DNA from: Streptomyces sp. NRRL B-3428
Lineage (GTDB): Bacteria > Actinomycetota > Actinomycetes > Streptomycetales > Streptomycetaceae
NCBI GenBank assembly: GCA_000721375.1
Contig: JOGW01000007.1
Span: forward strand, 248,001-312,000
Direction: 5' to 3'
DNA length: 64,000 nt
Shown here: in pieces, positions 47,454-56,091 of the stretch
How the letters are laid out: each line of letters starts with the position of its first letter
Position numbering within the stretch: the stretch's first letter is position 1
Program-made: the position numbers and the translations under genes
The notes under the pieces: generated by a model
The model's database searches: none
Seen by the model: the letters and a program-made list of their open reading frames with translations, nothing else
Told to the model about the DNA's origin: nothing

Positions 47454-47618
47454 GGCGGCAGGACCTCGGTCGGCAGGGAGCGGAGTCGATGGGCACGGGA
47501 CGGCGGAGTCGATGGGCCGCCGCGGCTTGCCACGACCGGCCCGGACACCAACGTAATGATCAAATAAGGGCCGGTTGCCCGGCGAAAGTCCCGAGCACGG
47601 GGGCGAAGGTCCCGCCTG

Positions 47619-47676
47619 CTCCCGGGACCCCCGCTCGGGGCTCCCGGGACCCCCGCTCAGGCTCCCGGGACCCTCA
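47619..47676. repeat. Imperfect 21-22-bp repeats at the helicase 3' end
   Basis: Three copies of CTCCCGGGACCC blocks at 47619, 47641 and 47662; the third runs into the TGA stop of the helicase at 47674-47676. A weaker GCGAA(A/G)GTCCCG pair precedes them. Confidence 0.7.
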
Positions 47677-49467
47677 CTTCATCCGCGTCGCCCACTCCTG
47701 GACCTTGGCGATCCGCTGGCGCAGCTGACCGGCGGTGGCCTCCGCGCTCGGCGGGCCGCCGCAGGTCCGGCGCAGCTCGGTGTGGATCACGCCGTGCGGT
47801 TTGCCGGACTGGTGGACGTACGCGCCGACCATGTTGTTGAGCTGCTTGCGCAGTTCGAGCATCTCCTTGTGGGAGACCACCGGACGCCGCTCGGCGGGCA
47901 GTTCGAGCAGATCGGCCTCTTCGGCGGGCTTCTTGCGGCTGTGCGCGATCTGCCGCTGCTGGCGCTTGTGGAGGAGAAGTTCCACCTGGTCCGGTTCGAG
48001 AAGACCCGGGATGCCGAGGTAGTCCTGCTCCTCCTCGCTGCCGGGGTGGGCCTGCATACCGAACTCGGCGCCGTTGTACATCACCCGGTCGAAGACCGCG
48101 TCGGACTCCAGCGCCTCGAAGGGCAGCATGTCCTGTTCGCCGGTGTCCTCGTCCTGCTCCTTGTTGGCCTCGTCCATCTCGGCCTCGGACTCGGCGTAGG
48201 GGTCCTCCTCGCCGTCCTTCTTCGGCTTGTCGAGCACGTGGTCGCGCTCGACCTCCATCTCGTTGGCGAAGCCGAGCAGGTCGGGGATGGTGGGCAGGAA
48301 GACCGAGGCGGTCTCGCCGCGCCTGCGGGAGCGTACGAAACGGCCCACGGCCTGCGCGAAGAAGAGGGGTGTGGAGATGGTGGTCGCGTAGACGCCGACC
48401 GCGAGGCGCGGCACGTCGACGCCCTCGGACACCATGCGGACGGCGACCATCCAGCGGTCGGTGCTCGCGCTGAAGTCGTCGATCCGCTTCGAGGCGCCCG
48501 TGTCGTCGGAGAGCACGACGGTCGCCTTGGTGCCGGTGATCTCGCGGATCAGCTTGGCGTACGCGCGGGCCGAGTCCTGATCCGCGGCGATCACGAGACC
48601 GCCCGCGTCATGGATGGACTTACGGACCTCGGTGAGGCGCTGGTCGGCGGCGCGCAGCACGTTGGGCATCCAGTCGCCGCGCGGGTCGAGCGCGGTGCGC
48701 CAGGCCTGGCTGATGGCGTCCTTGGTCATCGGCTCGCCGAGCCGGGCCGCGATCTCGTCGCCCGCCTTCGTACGCCAGCGCATGTTGCCGCTGTACGAGA
48801 GGAAGATGACGGGCCGCACGACGCTGTCGGCGAGCGCGTTGCCGTAGCCGTAGGTGTAGTCCGCGGACGAGCGCCGGATGCCGTCCTTGCCCTCCTCGTA
48901 CTGGACGAAGGGGATGGGGTTGGTGTCGGAGCGGAACGGGGTGCCGGTCAGCGCGAGGCGGCGCGTGGCCGGCTCGAAGGCCTCCAGGCAGGCCTCTCCC
49001 CAGGACTTGGAGTCACCGGCGTGGTGGATCTCGTCGAGGATGACCAGGGTCTTGCGCTGCTCGACGCGGTTGCGGTGCAGCATGGGCCGCACGCCGACAC
49101 CCGCGTAGGTCACGGCGACGCCGTGGTACTCGCGGCTGAGCGGGCCCGCGCTGTACTCCGGGTCCAGCTTGATCCCTATCCGGGCCGCCGCGTCCGCCCA
49201 CTGCTTCTTCAGATGCTCGGTCGGGGCCACCACAGTCACCTGCTGCACCACGTGGTGGTGAAGGAGCCAGGAGGCGAGGGTCAGCGCGAAGGTGGTCTTG
49301 CCTGCGCCGGGGGTGGCTACGGCGAGGAAGTCCTTCGGCTGCTCCTGCACATACCGCTCAAGGGCCCCCTGCTGCCAGGCGCGCAGTTTGCCGGCGGTAC
49401 CCCACGGCGCGCGGCCGGGAAAGGCAGGTGAGAGGTGGTGCGAGCTGCTGGTGGCGGTGGTAGTCAC
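47674..49467 (-). CDS. Superfamily 2 DEAD/DEAH-type helicase
   Basis: A 597-residue SF2 helicase. Walker A is ATPGAGKTT (51-59), Walker B DEIH (145-148), motif III LTGTPFR, and motif VI QAVGRFVRSRRRGE. The last 220 residues are acidic and then basic, without a recognised nuclease domain. The family occurs widely in actinobacteria and is annotated as a helicase with unknown role, possibly in DNA repair or RNA metabolism. ATG 49467 is preceded by a poor ribosome site. A tandem repeat abuts the stop. Confidence 0.92.
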   Translation of the reverse strand: MTTTATSSSHHLSPAFPGRAPWGTAGKLRAWQQGALERYVQEQPKDFLAVATPGAGKTTFALTLASWLLHHHVVQQVTVVAPTEHLKKQWADAAARIGIKLDPEYSAGPLSREYHGVAVTYAGVGVRPMLHRNRVEQRKTLVILDEIHHAGDSKSWGEACLEAFEPATRRLALTGTPFRSDTNPIPFVQYEEGKDGIRRSSADYTYGYGNALADSVVRPVIFLSYSGNMRWRTKAGDEIAARLGEPMTKDAISQAWRTALDPRGDWMPNVLRAADQRLTEVRKSIHDAGGLVIAADQDSARAYAKLIREITGTKATVVLSDDTGASKRIDDFSASTDRWMVAVRMVSEGVDVPRLAVGVYATTISTPLFFAQAVGRFVRSRRRGETASVFLPTIPDLLGFANEMEVERDHVLDKPKKDGEEDPYAESEAEMDEANKEQDEDTGEQDMLPFEALESDAVFDRVMYNGAEFGMQAHPGSEEEQDYLGIPGLLEPDQVELLLHKRQQRQIAHSRKKPAEEADLLELPAERRPVVSHKEMLELRKQLNNMVGAYVHQSGKPHGVIHTELRRTCGGPPSAEATAGQLRQRIAKVQEWATRMK

Positions 49468-49693
49468 GGTCTCCGGTTCGCAGGTCGGCTACGGCTGGCA
49501 GGCCCCTCGCGCGGGACCGGTCATGGGCCGACTGACAGGTGCCGGCTCCGTATGACAACCGGGCCACCTTACCGGTGCGGGTGTTGTGGGGCGTGGTGAC
49601 CGAGCCGGGGTGGGGGCCGGTGCGAGATGGGTCACAGGGGGTGCGGTGCGCTGCGGACGTCCGGTTTCAGCCACCCGCAGCGGGCGTAAGAAG

Positions 49694-49763
49694 TCAGCCG
49701 CGCACCTCAGGTGCTGGACTCAGCCGCGCACCTCAGGTGCTGGAGTCAGCCGCGCACCTCAGG
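49694..49763. repeat. 26-bp triplicated 3' end of the MFS gene
   Basis: Units begin at 49694, 49720 and 49746 (26-bp spacing). The first two are 25/26 identical. The third is the coding end of the MFS gene and shares 18 bases (TCAGCCGCGCACCTCAGG), including the TGA stop on the coding strand. Confidence 0.93.
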
Positions 49764-51191
49764 CGTGTGCAACCGCCCCGCCACCCACACCCCCGCCGCC
49801 GCGACCACCACCGACAGCACGAACACCGAGGCGAACGCCACCGCCGGGCCGCCCGTAGCGCCGTCCGAGCCATGGCCGGAAAGGGCTCCGCCGCCCAGCG
49901 CCGCGAAGGCCGCTCCGCCCGCCGCGAGCAGCAGGGCGTTGGACAGGCCGTCGGATATCTGGAGCGCCGCCGAGTTGGCCCCCGCCTCCGCCGGCGCCGA
50001 CAGGCTGAGCAGCAGCACGCTGGTCGAGGAGATCACCAGCCCCATGCCGAAGCAGCCCCAGCCCCAGGCCACGGCGACGATCCACACGGGGACGGAGGAG
50101 ATCAGCACGGTCGGCGCCGCCGCTATCGCCGTCGCCACGAGCACCATGCCGAGCCGGACCAGCGGCTCACGGTGCGCTTCGAGACGCGGCCGCGACTGCA
50201 CGTAGGAGCCGAGCGCCCAGGTCGCACCGCCGACCGCCAGGGCCAGGCCCGCCATGGTCAGCGAGAGGCCGCGGCGCGAGACGAGCATCAGCGGGATGAA
50301 GGACTCGGCCGCGATGAACGAACCCGCCGCGATTCCGCGCAGCAGCACCACGGAGGGCAGTCCACGGCGCGCACGGAACGTGCCGCGCGGCAGCAGCCCG
50401 AGGATCGACGGTACGAGCACCGCGATTCCGGCCGCCGCGGGCAGCACCGAGAGCGGCCGCAGATCCTGCCCGGCGTACTGAAGGAGTCCCGCGCCGAGCG
50501 AGACACCGAGCGCGAGGCGGATACGGCGGGACTCGAAGCGCACGGGTGCGCCCTCGGGCGGTCCTCCCGCGGTGGCCCGTATCGCCGGCAGCGCGAGCAT
50601 CAGCGGGAGCGCCACCAGGGCCGGGATGCCGAGGAACACCCAGCGCCAGCCGAGGTGTTCGGTCACCGTGCCCGCCACCAGCGGGCCGACGATCGCGGGG
50701 ACCACCCAGCCCGCCGCGAAGGCCGCCATGATCGCGGGTCGCAGCCGCTCCGGATAGGCGCGGCTGACCACCACGTACAACGCGACGATCACCAGACCGC
50801 CGCCGAGCCCCTGCACCGCACGCCCGGCGATGAACAGCCACATCGCCCCGGCCGTACCGGACAGCAGCAGACCCGCCGCGAACGCGCCGATCCCCGCCGC
50901 CAGGGCCCCGAGCGGTCCACGCCGGTCGGCCCACTGACCCGCGAGGACCATGCCGAACAGGCTCGTCGTGAAGTACCCCGAGAACGCGAAGCCGTAGAGC
51001 GCGACGCCGTCCAACTCCCGCGCCGCCACCGGCATCGCGGTGCCCACCGCCGTCGCCTCGAAGGCGATCAGGACGACTACGGAGACGATGCCGATGCTGA
51101 GCGCGCGAAGCCGCCGCCCGAGCACCCCTTCGTCCGGGGACGGGGCGCTGAGGCTCGGGAGCGCTGCGGTGCGCGAATCGACGGCTGCCAT
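49746..51191 (-). CDS. MFS transporter, 14-helix drug-efflux type
   Basis: A 481-residue major facilitator with about 12-14 membrane helices. The loop motif GQWADRRGPLGALAAG (motif A) and the later RPAIMAAFAAGWVVPAIVG match the DHA-type drug exporters. It probably exports a toxic compound by proton antiport. ATG 51191 is preferred: TACGGT lies 7 bp upstream without a Shine-Dalgarno sequence, so a leaderless mRNA is likely. The frame continues upstream without typical content. The stop codon end is tandemly triplicated. Confidence 0.9.
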   Translation of the reverse strand: MAAVDSRTAALPSLSAPSPDEGVLGRRLRALSIGIVSVVVLIAFEATAVGTAMPVAARELDGVALYGFAFSGYFTTSLFGMVLAGQWADRRGPLGALAAGIGAFAAGLLLSGTAGAMWLFIAGRAVQGLGGGLVIVALYVVVSRAYPERLRPAIMAAFAAGWVVPAIVGPLVAGTVTEHLGWRWVFLGIPALVALPLMLALPAIRATAGGPPEGAPVRFESRRIRLALGVSLGAGLLQYAGQDLRPLSVLPAAAGIAVLVPSILGLLPRGTFRARRGLPSVVLLRGIAAGSFIAAESFIPLMLVSRRGLSLTMAGLALAVGGATWALGSYVQSRPRLEAHREPLVRLGMVLVATAIAAAPTVLISSVPVWIVAVAWGWGCFGMGLVISSTSVLLLSLSAPAEAGANSAALQISDGLSNALLLAAGGAAFAALGGGALSGHGSDGATGGPAVAFASVFVLSVVVAAAGVWVAGRLHTPEVRG

Positions 51192-51384
51192 GCGAAGAAC
51201 CGTACGGGCCGGCACCGACAACCGCGCCTGACCTGGGAAGGGACCTGTCTGGTCCCTTGGTCCTACGCCCCCGGGCACACGGCCCCGCGCCGGGGCACGT
51301 GAACGCGCTGTGGCAGTCGCGTTGCGGGACCGGCCGACCCCTTGGAGCCCGCCCCCGGCCCGCATACCTTCGAGACATCGACAA

Positions 51385-51456
51385 GGCCGTGTGCCCGAGT
51401 GGCTCAGGGACTTGCCTGCAAAGCAAGTTACGCGGGTTCGATTCCCGCCACGGCCT
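51385..51456 (+). tRNA. tRNA-Cys, anticodon GCA
   Basis: Acceptor arms GGCCGTG and CACGGCC pair with a T discriminator. The anticodon stem-loop CTTGC-CTGCAAA-GCAAG has anticodon GCA, and the T arm contains GGTTCGATTCC. Length 72 nt with a short variable loop. No integrase gene or att repeat is next to it. Confidence 0.95.
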
Positions 51457-51506
51457 CCCCCGAGCGGCGCCCGCGGAGCAGCACTCCGCAGGCGCCGTAT
51501 CGCGTA

Positions 51507-51989
51507 CTACTCCCCGTACGCATCCCTCAGAGCCTGCACATCGATCTTCCCCATCCCGAGCATCGCCTGCATCGCACGCCCGGCGCCCGCCTGATCCGGC
51601 CCGCCGATCAGCCTCGGCAGATCGCTCGGGATGATCTGCCAGGAAAGACCCCAGCGGTCCTTGAGCCAGCCGCAGTTGCTCTCCTCGCCGCCGTCGGCCG
51701 TCAGCGCGTCCCACAGCCGGTCGACCTCGGCCTGGTCCTCGCAGTCCACGTACAGCGAGGTCGCCTCGGTGAACTTGAACTGCGGACCGCCGTTGAGCGC
51801 CGTGAACTGCTGTCCGGCCAGCTGGAAGCCGACGATCCACGCGGTCCCGGGCGTCCCCGGTCCGCCTTCCCCGTGCCGCTGCACATCGGTGATCTTCGAG
51901 TCGGGGAAGAGCGAGGTGTAGAACTCGGCCGCTTCCTCGGCCTGGGAGTCGAACCAGAGGAAGGTGGTGATCTTCTGCGGTGAAGCCAT
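51507..51989 (-). CDS. VOC superfamily PhnB-like protein
   Basis: A 160-residue protein of the PhnB/3-demethylubiquinone methyltransferase-like VOC family (KITTFLWFDSQAEEAAEFY, ITDVQRHGEGGPGTPG, QFTALNGGPQFKFTEATSLY). These proteins are usually annotated as glyoxalase-like; the true substrate is unknown. Cysteines at VDCEDQ and SNCGW are present. ATG 51989 has GAGGTCC upstream. A GNAT gene lies 55 bp upstream on the same strand. Confidence 0.88.
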   Translation of the reverse strand: MASPQKITTFLWFDSQAEEAAEFYTSLFPDSKITDVQRHGEGGPGTPGTAWIVGFQLAGQQFTALNGGPQFKFTEATSLYVDCEDQAEVDRLWDALTADGGEESNCGWLKDRWGLSWQIIPSDLPRLIGGPDQAGAGRAMQAMLGMGKIDVQALRDAYGE

Positions 51990-52044
51990 GAGGACCTCCT
52001 GAGGGTGGACCGGTCAAAGGATGGACCGTTCGCGCCCGCAGAAC

Positions 52045-52611
52045 TCATCGCTCCCCGGCGACCGGCCCACCTTCACTGAGCTCTAGCCGCCACATGATCT
52101 CCCCGTCGTGCACCACATCCGTGGCGACAAGCCCGGCCGCCGCCGCAACGGCCGCGGAGGCGTGATGGTCCGGGTGCACATGGGCGATCACGGCGGCGAT
52201 GTGCTCGCCGGACTCCTGCGCGAGCGCCGCGACCAGCGCACACGCCGCCTCCCGCGCGATCCCCCGGCCCTGCCACGCCGTCCCCACGGTCCAGGCGATC
52301 TCCGCGATACGGGCGCCCTGCGCGTACCCGCTCAGCCGGTCCGGTGCCGGGGCGATCGTGGCCTGCACGGTGCCGACGAGCCGGCGCTGCGCGCACAGCT
52401 CCACGACCCAGTTGCACCAGGCCACGCGCGGGTCCGGCGAACCGGCCGACCACCGCTCGTACCGCGCCCGCAGCTCCTCCTCGCTCTCGGGCTCGCCCCC
52501 GATGAACTCGTGCAGCACGCGATCGCCGAGCACCTGCGCCATCTCGGTCGCATGCTCGGCCCGCAGCGGCAGCAACCGGAGCCGGGGCGTACGCAGTTCA
52601 CGCAGTATCAA
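52045..52611 (-). CDS. GNAT N-acetyltransferase
   Basis: A 188-residue acetyltransferase of the GNAT type (RLLPLRAEHATEMAQVLGDR near the start; EIAWTVGTAWQGRGIAREAA holds the acetyl-CoA loop QGRGIA). TTG 52611 is chosen because it overlaps the upstream GNAT stop (TTGA) with AAGGATC before it. The substrate is unknown. It is the second of two adjacent GNAT genes. Confidence 0.85.
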   Translation of the reverse strand: MILRELRTPRLRLLPLRAEHATEMAQVLGDRVLHEFIGGEPESEEELRARYERWSAGSPDPRVAWCNWVVELCAQRRLVGTVQATIAPAPDRLSGYAQGARIAEIAWTVGTAWQGRGIAREAACALVAALAQESGEHIAAVIAHVHPDHHASAAVAAAAGLVATDVVHDGEIMWRLELSEGGPVAGER

Positions 52612-53138
52612 GAGGGATCCTTGTGCAGCCAGCTGGTGAGCAGCACCCGCCGCCCCTTGGACTCGATCCACTCGGCCTCGTCCTCGACGAGCCGGTAGCC
52701 GATGGCGCGCGCCACGGCGCGGCTCGCGATGTTGTCCTCGTCGATCTGCAGCCGCAGTTCGGTGAGGCCGAGCTCTTCGTGGGCGTACGAGGTGAGCAGC
52801 CGCGTGGCCCGTACGGCGAGACCCTGGCCGCGGTGCTCGGGGTCGATGGCGTAGCCAAGCGTGCCGCCCTCGATGTAGATCATGACCTCGCCGAGCGGCA
52901 GTTCACCGTCGGTCGTCACCGCGAACCGCAGATGGGTGCCCTCCGCCCGCCGCTGCCTGGCCCGCGCCAGATGCGCCTGGGCCTGCGCGGGCCCGAACGG
53001 CGTGGGCAGCGGTGTGAACAGGGCGACATCCGCGTTGTCGAAGATCCTCACCATCGCGTCGAGATCGTCGTCACGCCACTCGCGCAGCACGAGCCCGTCC
53101 CCCTCGACGACCACGGCTTCCCCGCTCACGACAGCCAC
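52608..53138 (-). CDS. GNAT N-acetyltransferase (RimJ/RimL-like)
   Basis: A 176-residue RimJ/RimL-like GNAT (LREWRDDDLDAMVRIFDNAD, GEVMIYIEGGTLGYAIDPEH, RGQGLAVRATRLLTSYAH with the acetyl-CoA loop). GTG 53138 follows GGAGGGACC. Substrates of this subgroup are often protein N-termini, antibiotics or amino acids. Its stop overlaps the next GNAT start, so the two are co-translated. It diverges from the short AhpD-like gene. Confidence 0.87.
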   Translation of the reverse strand: MAVVSGEAVVVEGDGLVLREWRDDDLDAMVRIFDNADVALFTPLPTPFGPAQAQAHLARARQRRAEGTHLRFAVTTDGELPLGEVMIYIEGGTLGYAIDPEHRGQGLAVRATRLLTSYAHEELGLTELRLQIDEDNIASRAVARAIGYRLVEDEAEWIESKGRRVLLTSWLHKDPS

Positions 53139-53343
53139 CCGGGTCCCTCCCTCTCCTGCATTGCCGCTACGGAGCATACGTGCGCCCCGCACCCCGTGAC
53201 CCAGGTCACATCAACTCCCCTGTCACAGCTGCCGGATGACCGGCATCTCGTGACCGTAAGAGCGTGTGTCATATCCCCGGCCGGATCAGCGCGCGGCGTC
53301 TGGTGCGTGCGATCGCAAGGCGCCGGAAGGTCCTCGTTTGGGG

Positions 53344-53372
53344 CCTCCCCTGCTCGAAGAGCTTGGGGAAGG
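53344..53372. repeat. Streptomyces-type intergenic hairpin repeat, copy 1
   Basis: CCTCCCCTGCTCGAAGAGC runs into TTGGGGAAGG; the core GCTC-GAA-GAGC with flanking CCCC/GGGG forms a hairpin. A related inverted copy lies at 58589-58610, sharing the 16-mer AGCTCTTCGAGCAGGG. It sits directly before the start of the AhpD-like gene. Confidence 0.7.
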
Positions 53373-53379
53373 AGCTACT

Positions 53380-53736
53380 ATGGTCTCGCTGCGCGTGAGC
53401 CAGATCAACGGCTGCGCGATGTGCGTGGACATCCACACCAAGCATCTGGCGCACGAGGGCGAGGATGCGGTCCGTATCAACCTGGTCGCGGCCTGGCGGG
53501 AGGCCACCGTCTACACGGAGCCGGAGCGCGCGGCGCTGGAACTGGCGGAGGCGGCCACCCGCATCGCCGACGCCTCCGGAGGGGTCCCCGACGAGGTCTG
53601 GACTGCCGCGGCCGAGCACTACGACGAGGACGGACTGACCGCCCTGGTCTCGCTGATCGCCCTGATGAACGCGATGAACCGGCTGAACGTGAGCGTCCGG
53701 AGCCCTGCCGGTTCGTACGTGGTCGGGCAGTTCTGA
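53380..53736 (+). CDS. Short AhpD-like carboxymuconolactone decarboxylase family protein
   Basis: A 118-residue AhpD-like protein with the redox motif CAMCVDIHTKH (Cys12 and Cys15), LVAAWREATVYTEPERAALE and a C-terminal MNAMNRLNVSVRSP. ATG 53380 is chosen because GAAGGAG stands at ideal spacing. Typical relatives have about 30-40 more N-terminal residues before the SQINGC region, and upstream in-frame codons do not resemble them. An intergenic hairpin repeat occupies that place, so the gene may have lost its 5' end. It may still act in alkyl hydroperoxide defence. Confidence 0.78.
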   Translation: MVSLRVSQINGCAMCVDIHTKHLAHEGEDAVRINLVAAWREATVYTEPERAALELAEAATRIADASGGVPDEVWTAAAEHYDEDGLTALVSLIALMNAMNRLNVSVRSPAGSYVVGQF

Positions 53737-53812
53737 GCAGGGGTACGGCTCCTGCCCGGCAGGGGTACTCGGCGGCTACTGCCCTGCAGGGGTACGCGGC
53801 GGCTACTGCCCC
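53737..53812. repeat. 27-bp repeats spanning the AhpD-like/molybdenum hydroxylase gap
   Basis: Two 27-bp units at 53759-53785 and 53786-53812 (25 or more identical bases) follow a partial one at 53737-53758. The last unit carries the TAG stop of the large subunit gene; the copy at 53776-53778 repeats it. The array fills the gap between the two convergent stops. Confidence 0.9.
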
Positions 53813-56091
53813 GCAACGACCGCAGCCTGCGGCCGGATCGGCAGCCGGTTCACCGGACGACCGGTGGCCGCCCGTACCGCCCCCGCCACCGCCGCCGGAG
53901 CCGTGACCACCGGGACGGCGGAGGCGGCCTTGGCGCCGAAGGGGGCGACGACGTCACGCTCCTCGACCAGCTTCACGATCCGGATGTCCGGGGCGTCGAG
54001 CGCGGTCGGGAGCGCGTAACCGGTCAGGTCGGGGTGCCGGACGACACCGCGCGGCGTGCGCAGGTTCTCCGTCAGCGCCGCGCCCACGCCCTGTGTGACG
54101 CCCGCCTCGATCCGGGCGACCAGCTGGGCCGGGTTGAGGACCCGGCCGACGTCCTGGGCCACCGCGAGTTCGACGACGCGGACCGAGCCGAGCTCCACGT
54201 CCACGTCCACCACCGCGCGGATCGCGCAGAAGGCCAGACCCACGAACGCGTCTCCCTGGCCGGTCTCGTCGAGCGGCTCGGTGGGGTGCGGGCGGCACTG
54301 GGCCGTGGCCCAGAGCTCCTTGCCGTCCATCGCCTCGGTGACGGTCGTGGAGAGCACACCGTCGTACGAGGTGATCTTGCCGTCGGCGATCTGGAGCAGC
54401 TCCGTGGACATCCCGAACTTGTGGGCCAGCGGCTGCAGAAGCTGGGTGCGGACCATCTTCGCGGCGCGCTCGACGGCTCCGCCGGACACCCACGTATGCC
54501 TGCTGCGGCAGCCCGCGCCGGCCGGGGGCTGGTCGGTGTCGACCGCCGCCACGTGGACTTCCTCGACACCGAGGGTCTCCTGGACGATCTGCCGGGCGAG
54601 TGTGGAGAAGCCCTGGCCGGTCTCGACGGCCGCGCAGATCACGGTCGCGACCCCGTCCTGGACCTTCACGGTCGCGGTCGAGACCTCGTCGGCGCCTTCC
54701 GCGCCGAGCATGTGCACCATGCCGAGCGCGTATCCGACACCTCGGCGCACAGCTCCCGGATCGCCCGCGCCTTCGGGGCCACCGGGCAGGATCCAGTCCT
54801 CTTCGGGGGTGTCCTTGGGGAGGGCGGGAAGGTCGAAGTCCCGTACCGCGCGCAGGAGTTCCGCGACCGGGGCCGGGCACGTGACCGTCTGGCCGGTGGG
54901 CAGGATGTCGCCCGTGGCCATGACGTTGCGCAGCCGCAGCTCGGCCGGGTCGACGCCCAGCTTCGCGGCCAGCTTGTCCATCTGGGCCTCGTACGCGGCG
55001 CAGACCTGCAGCGCGCCCTCACCCCGTACGTGTCCGGAGGGCGGGTTGTTGGTGCGCACCGCCCAGCCCTCGATGAAGGCGTGCGGGACGACGTACGGAC
55101 CGCAGGCGAACGCGACGGCGGCCGCGAGCGATTCGGACGAGGCGTCCGCGTAGGCGCCCGCGTCGAGCAGGATCTGCGCCTCGACCTTGACCAACCGGCC
55201 CTCGGCGTCCGCGTGGTGGCGGTAGCGCAGCAGCGTCGGGTGGCGGTGGGCATGGCCGAGGAAGGACTCCTCGCGGGTCGCGGTGAGCTTGACCGGGCAG
55301 CCGGTCTTCAACGCGAGCAGTCCGAGGGGGAGTTGGAAGCCGGGGTCCTCGCGGTCGGCGGTCGCACCGGGCACGCCGGTGACCACGACCTTCACGCGGT
55401 CGGGCTCGAGTCCGTAGCAGGCGGCGGCCAGATCGCGGTCCGAATGCGGGTCGGTGGAGGCGATGTACAGCTCGACGCCACCGTCGGGGCGCGGCACCGC
55501 GAGACCCGCCTCGGCACCGATGGGCGCGGGGTCCTGACGGCCGATGCGGTAGAGGCCCTCGACGATCACCTCGCCACTCGCCTCGGCGTCCCCGTACTGC
55601 AGCGGGATGTGCCGGATCAGATTGCCGTCGGGGTGCAACGGCTCGGCGGCGAAGGCCTGTTCGGGGTCGGTGACCGGTTCGAGCACCTCGTACTCGACGA
55701 TGATCGCCGCCGCGGCCATCCGCGCGGTGTCGGGGTGGTCGGCGGCCACGGCGGCGATGGGCTCGCCGTGGTGGCGTACGACCTCGGAGGCGAAGACCGG
55801 ACGGTCCGCGATCCGCCGCCCGTGCGCGGCGTCACCGGGTACGTCCTTGTGCGTCACGACCGCGTGCACACCCGGCATCCGCTCGGCGCCGGAGGTGTCG
55901 ATGGCGGTGATACGGGCGTGGGGATGCGGCGAGCGCAGGATCGCCGCCCAGAGCAGACCCTCGGCCCACAGATCGGAGGCGTACGGGAACGTGCCCTCCG
56001 TCTTCGCGCGGGCGTCCGCGGGCGGCAGCGAGGCACCGAGCCCGAACTGCTTCTCCTCGGCGGCCGGCGCGGTGGCCGTCTCGTTGCTCAC
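53803..56091 (-). CDS. Molybdenum hydroxylase large subunit (xanthine dehydrogenase-like) with changed active-site motif
   Basis: A 762-residue molybdopterin-binding subunit of the xanthine dehydrogenase/aldehyde oxidase family. Features: N-terminal ab hammerhead domain (GASLPPADARAKTEGTFPYA), RTNNPPSGHVRGEGALQVCA, PAELRLRNVMATGD and AVETGQGFSTLARQIVQETL. Near the C-terminus, where most relatives read PFGAKGVGEPP with the catalytic Glu, this protein reads PFGAKAASAVP, so Ala725 replaces the Glu. It may be inactive, differently acting, or a binding protein. GTG 56091 overlaps the 2Fe-2S gene stop (GTGA). The 3' end is tandemly repeated. Confidence 0.9.
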   Translation of the reverse strand: MSNETATAPAAEEKQFGLGASLPPADARAKTEGTFPYASDLWAEGLLWAAILRSPHPHARITAIDTSGAERMPGVHAVVTHKDVPGDAAHGRRIADRPVFASEVVRHHGEPIAAVAADHPDTARMAAAAIIVEYEVLEPVTDPEQAFAAEPLHPDGNLIRHIPLQYGDAEASGEVIVEGLYRIGRQDPAPIGAEAGLAVPRPDGGVELYIASTDPHSDRDLAAACYGLEPDRVKVVVTGVPGATADREDPGFQLPLGLLALKTGCPVKLTATREESFLGHAHRHPTLLRYRHHADAEGRLVKVEAQILLDAGAYADASSESLAAAVAFACGPYVVPHAFIEGWAVRTNNPPSGHVRGEGALQVCAAYEAQMDKLAAKLGVDPAELRLRNVMATGDILPTGQTVTCPAPVAELLRAVRDFDLPALPKDTPEEDWILPGGPEGAGDPGAVRRGVGYALGMVHMLGAEGADEVSTATVKVQDGVATVICAAVETGQGFSTLARQIVQETLGVEEVHVAAVDTDQPPAGAGCRSRHTWVSGGAVERAAKMVRTQLLQPLAHKFGMSTELLQIADGKITSYDGVLSTTVTEAMDGKELWATAQCRPHPTEPLDETGQGDAFVGLAFCAIRAVVDVDVELGSVRVVELAVAQDVGRVLNPAQLVARIEAGVTQGVGAALTENLRTPRGVVRHPDLTGYALPTALDAPDIRIVKLVEERDVVAPFGAKAASAVPVVTAPAAVAGAVRAATGRPVNRLPIRPQAAVVAGQ

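Noticed and set aside
47575..49431. A 618-codon plus frame across the helicase
   Set aside because: Shadow frame; the minus-strand helicase has Walker A, DEIH and motif VI.
53266..53379. A longer N-terminus for the AhpD-like protein from GTG 53266
   Set aside because: The extra 38 residues do not resemble the family and a strong ribosome site stands before ATG 53380.
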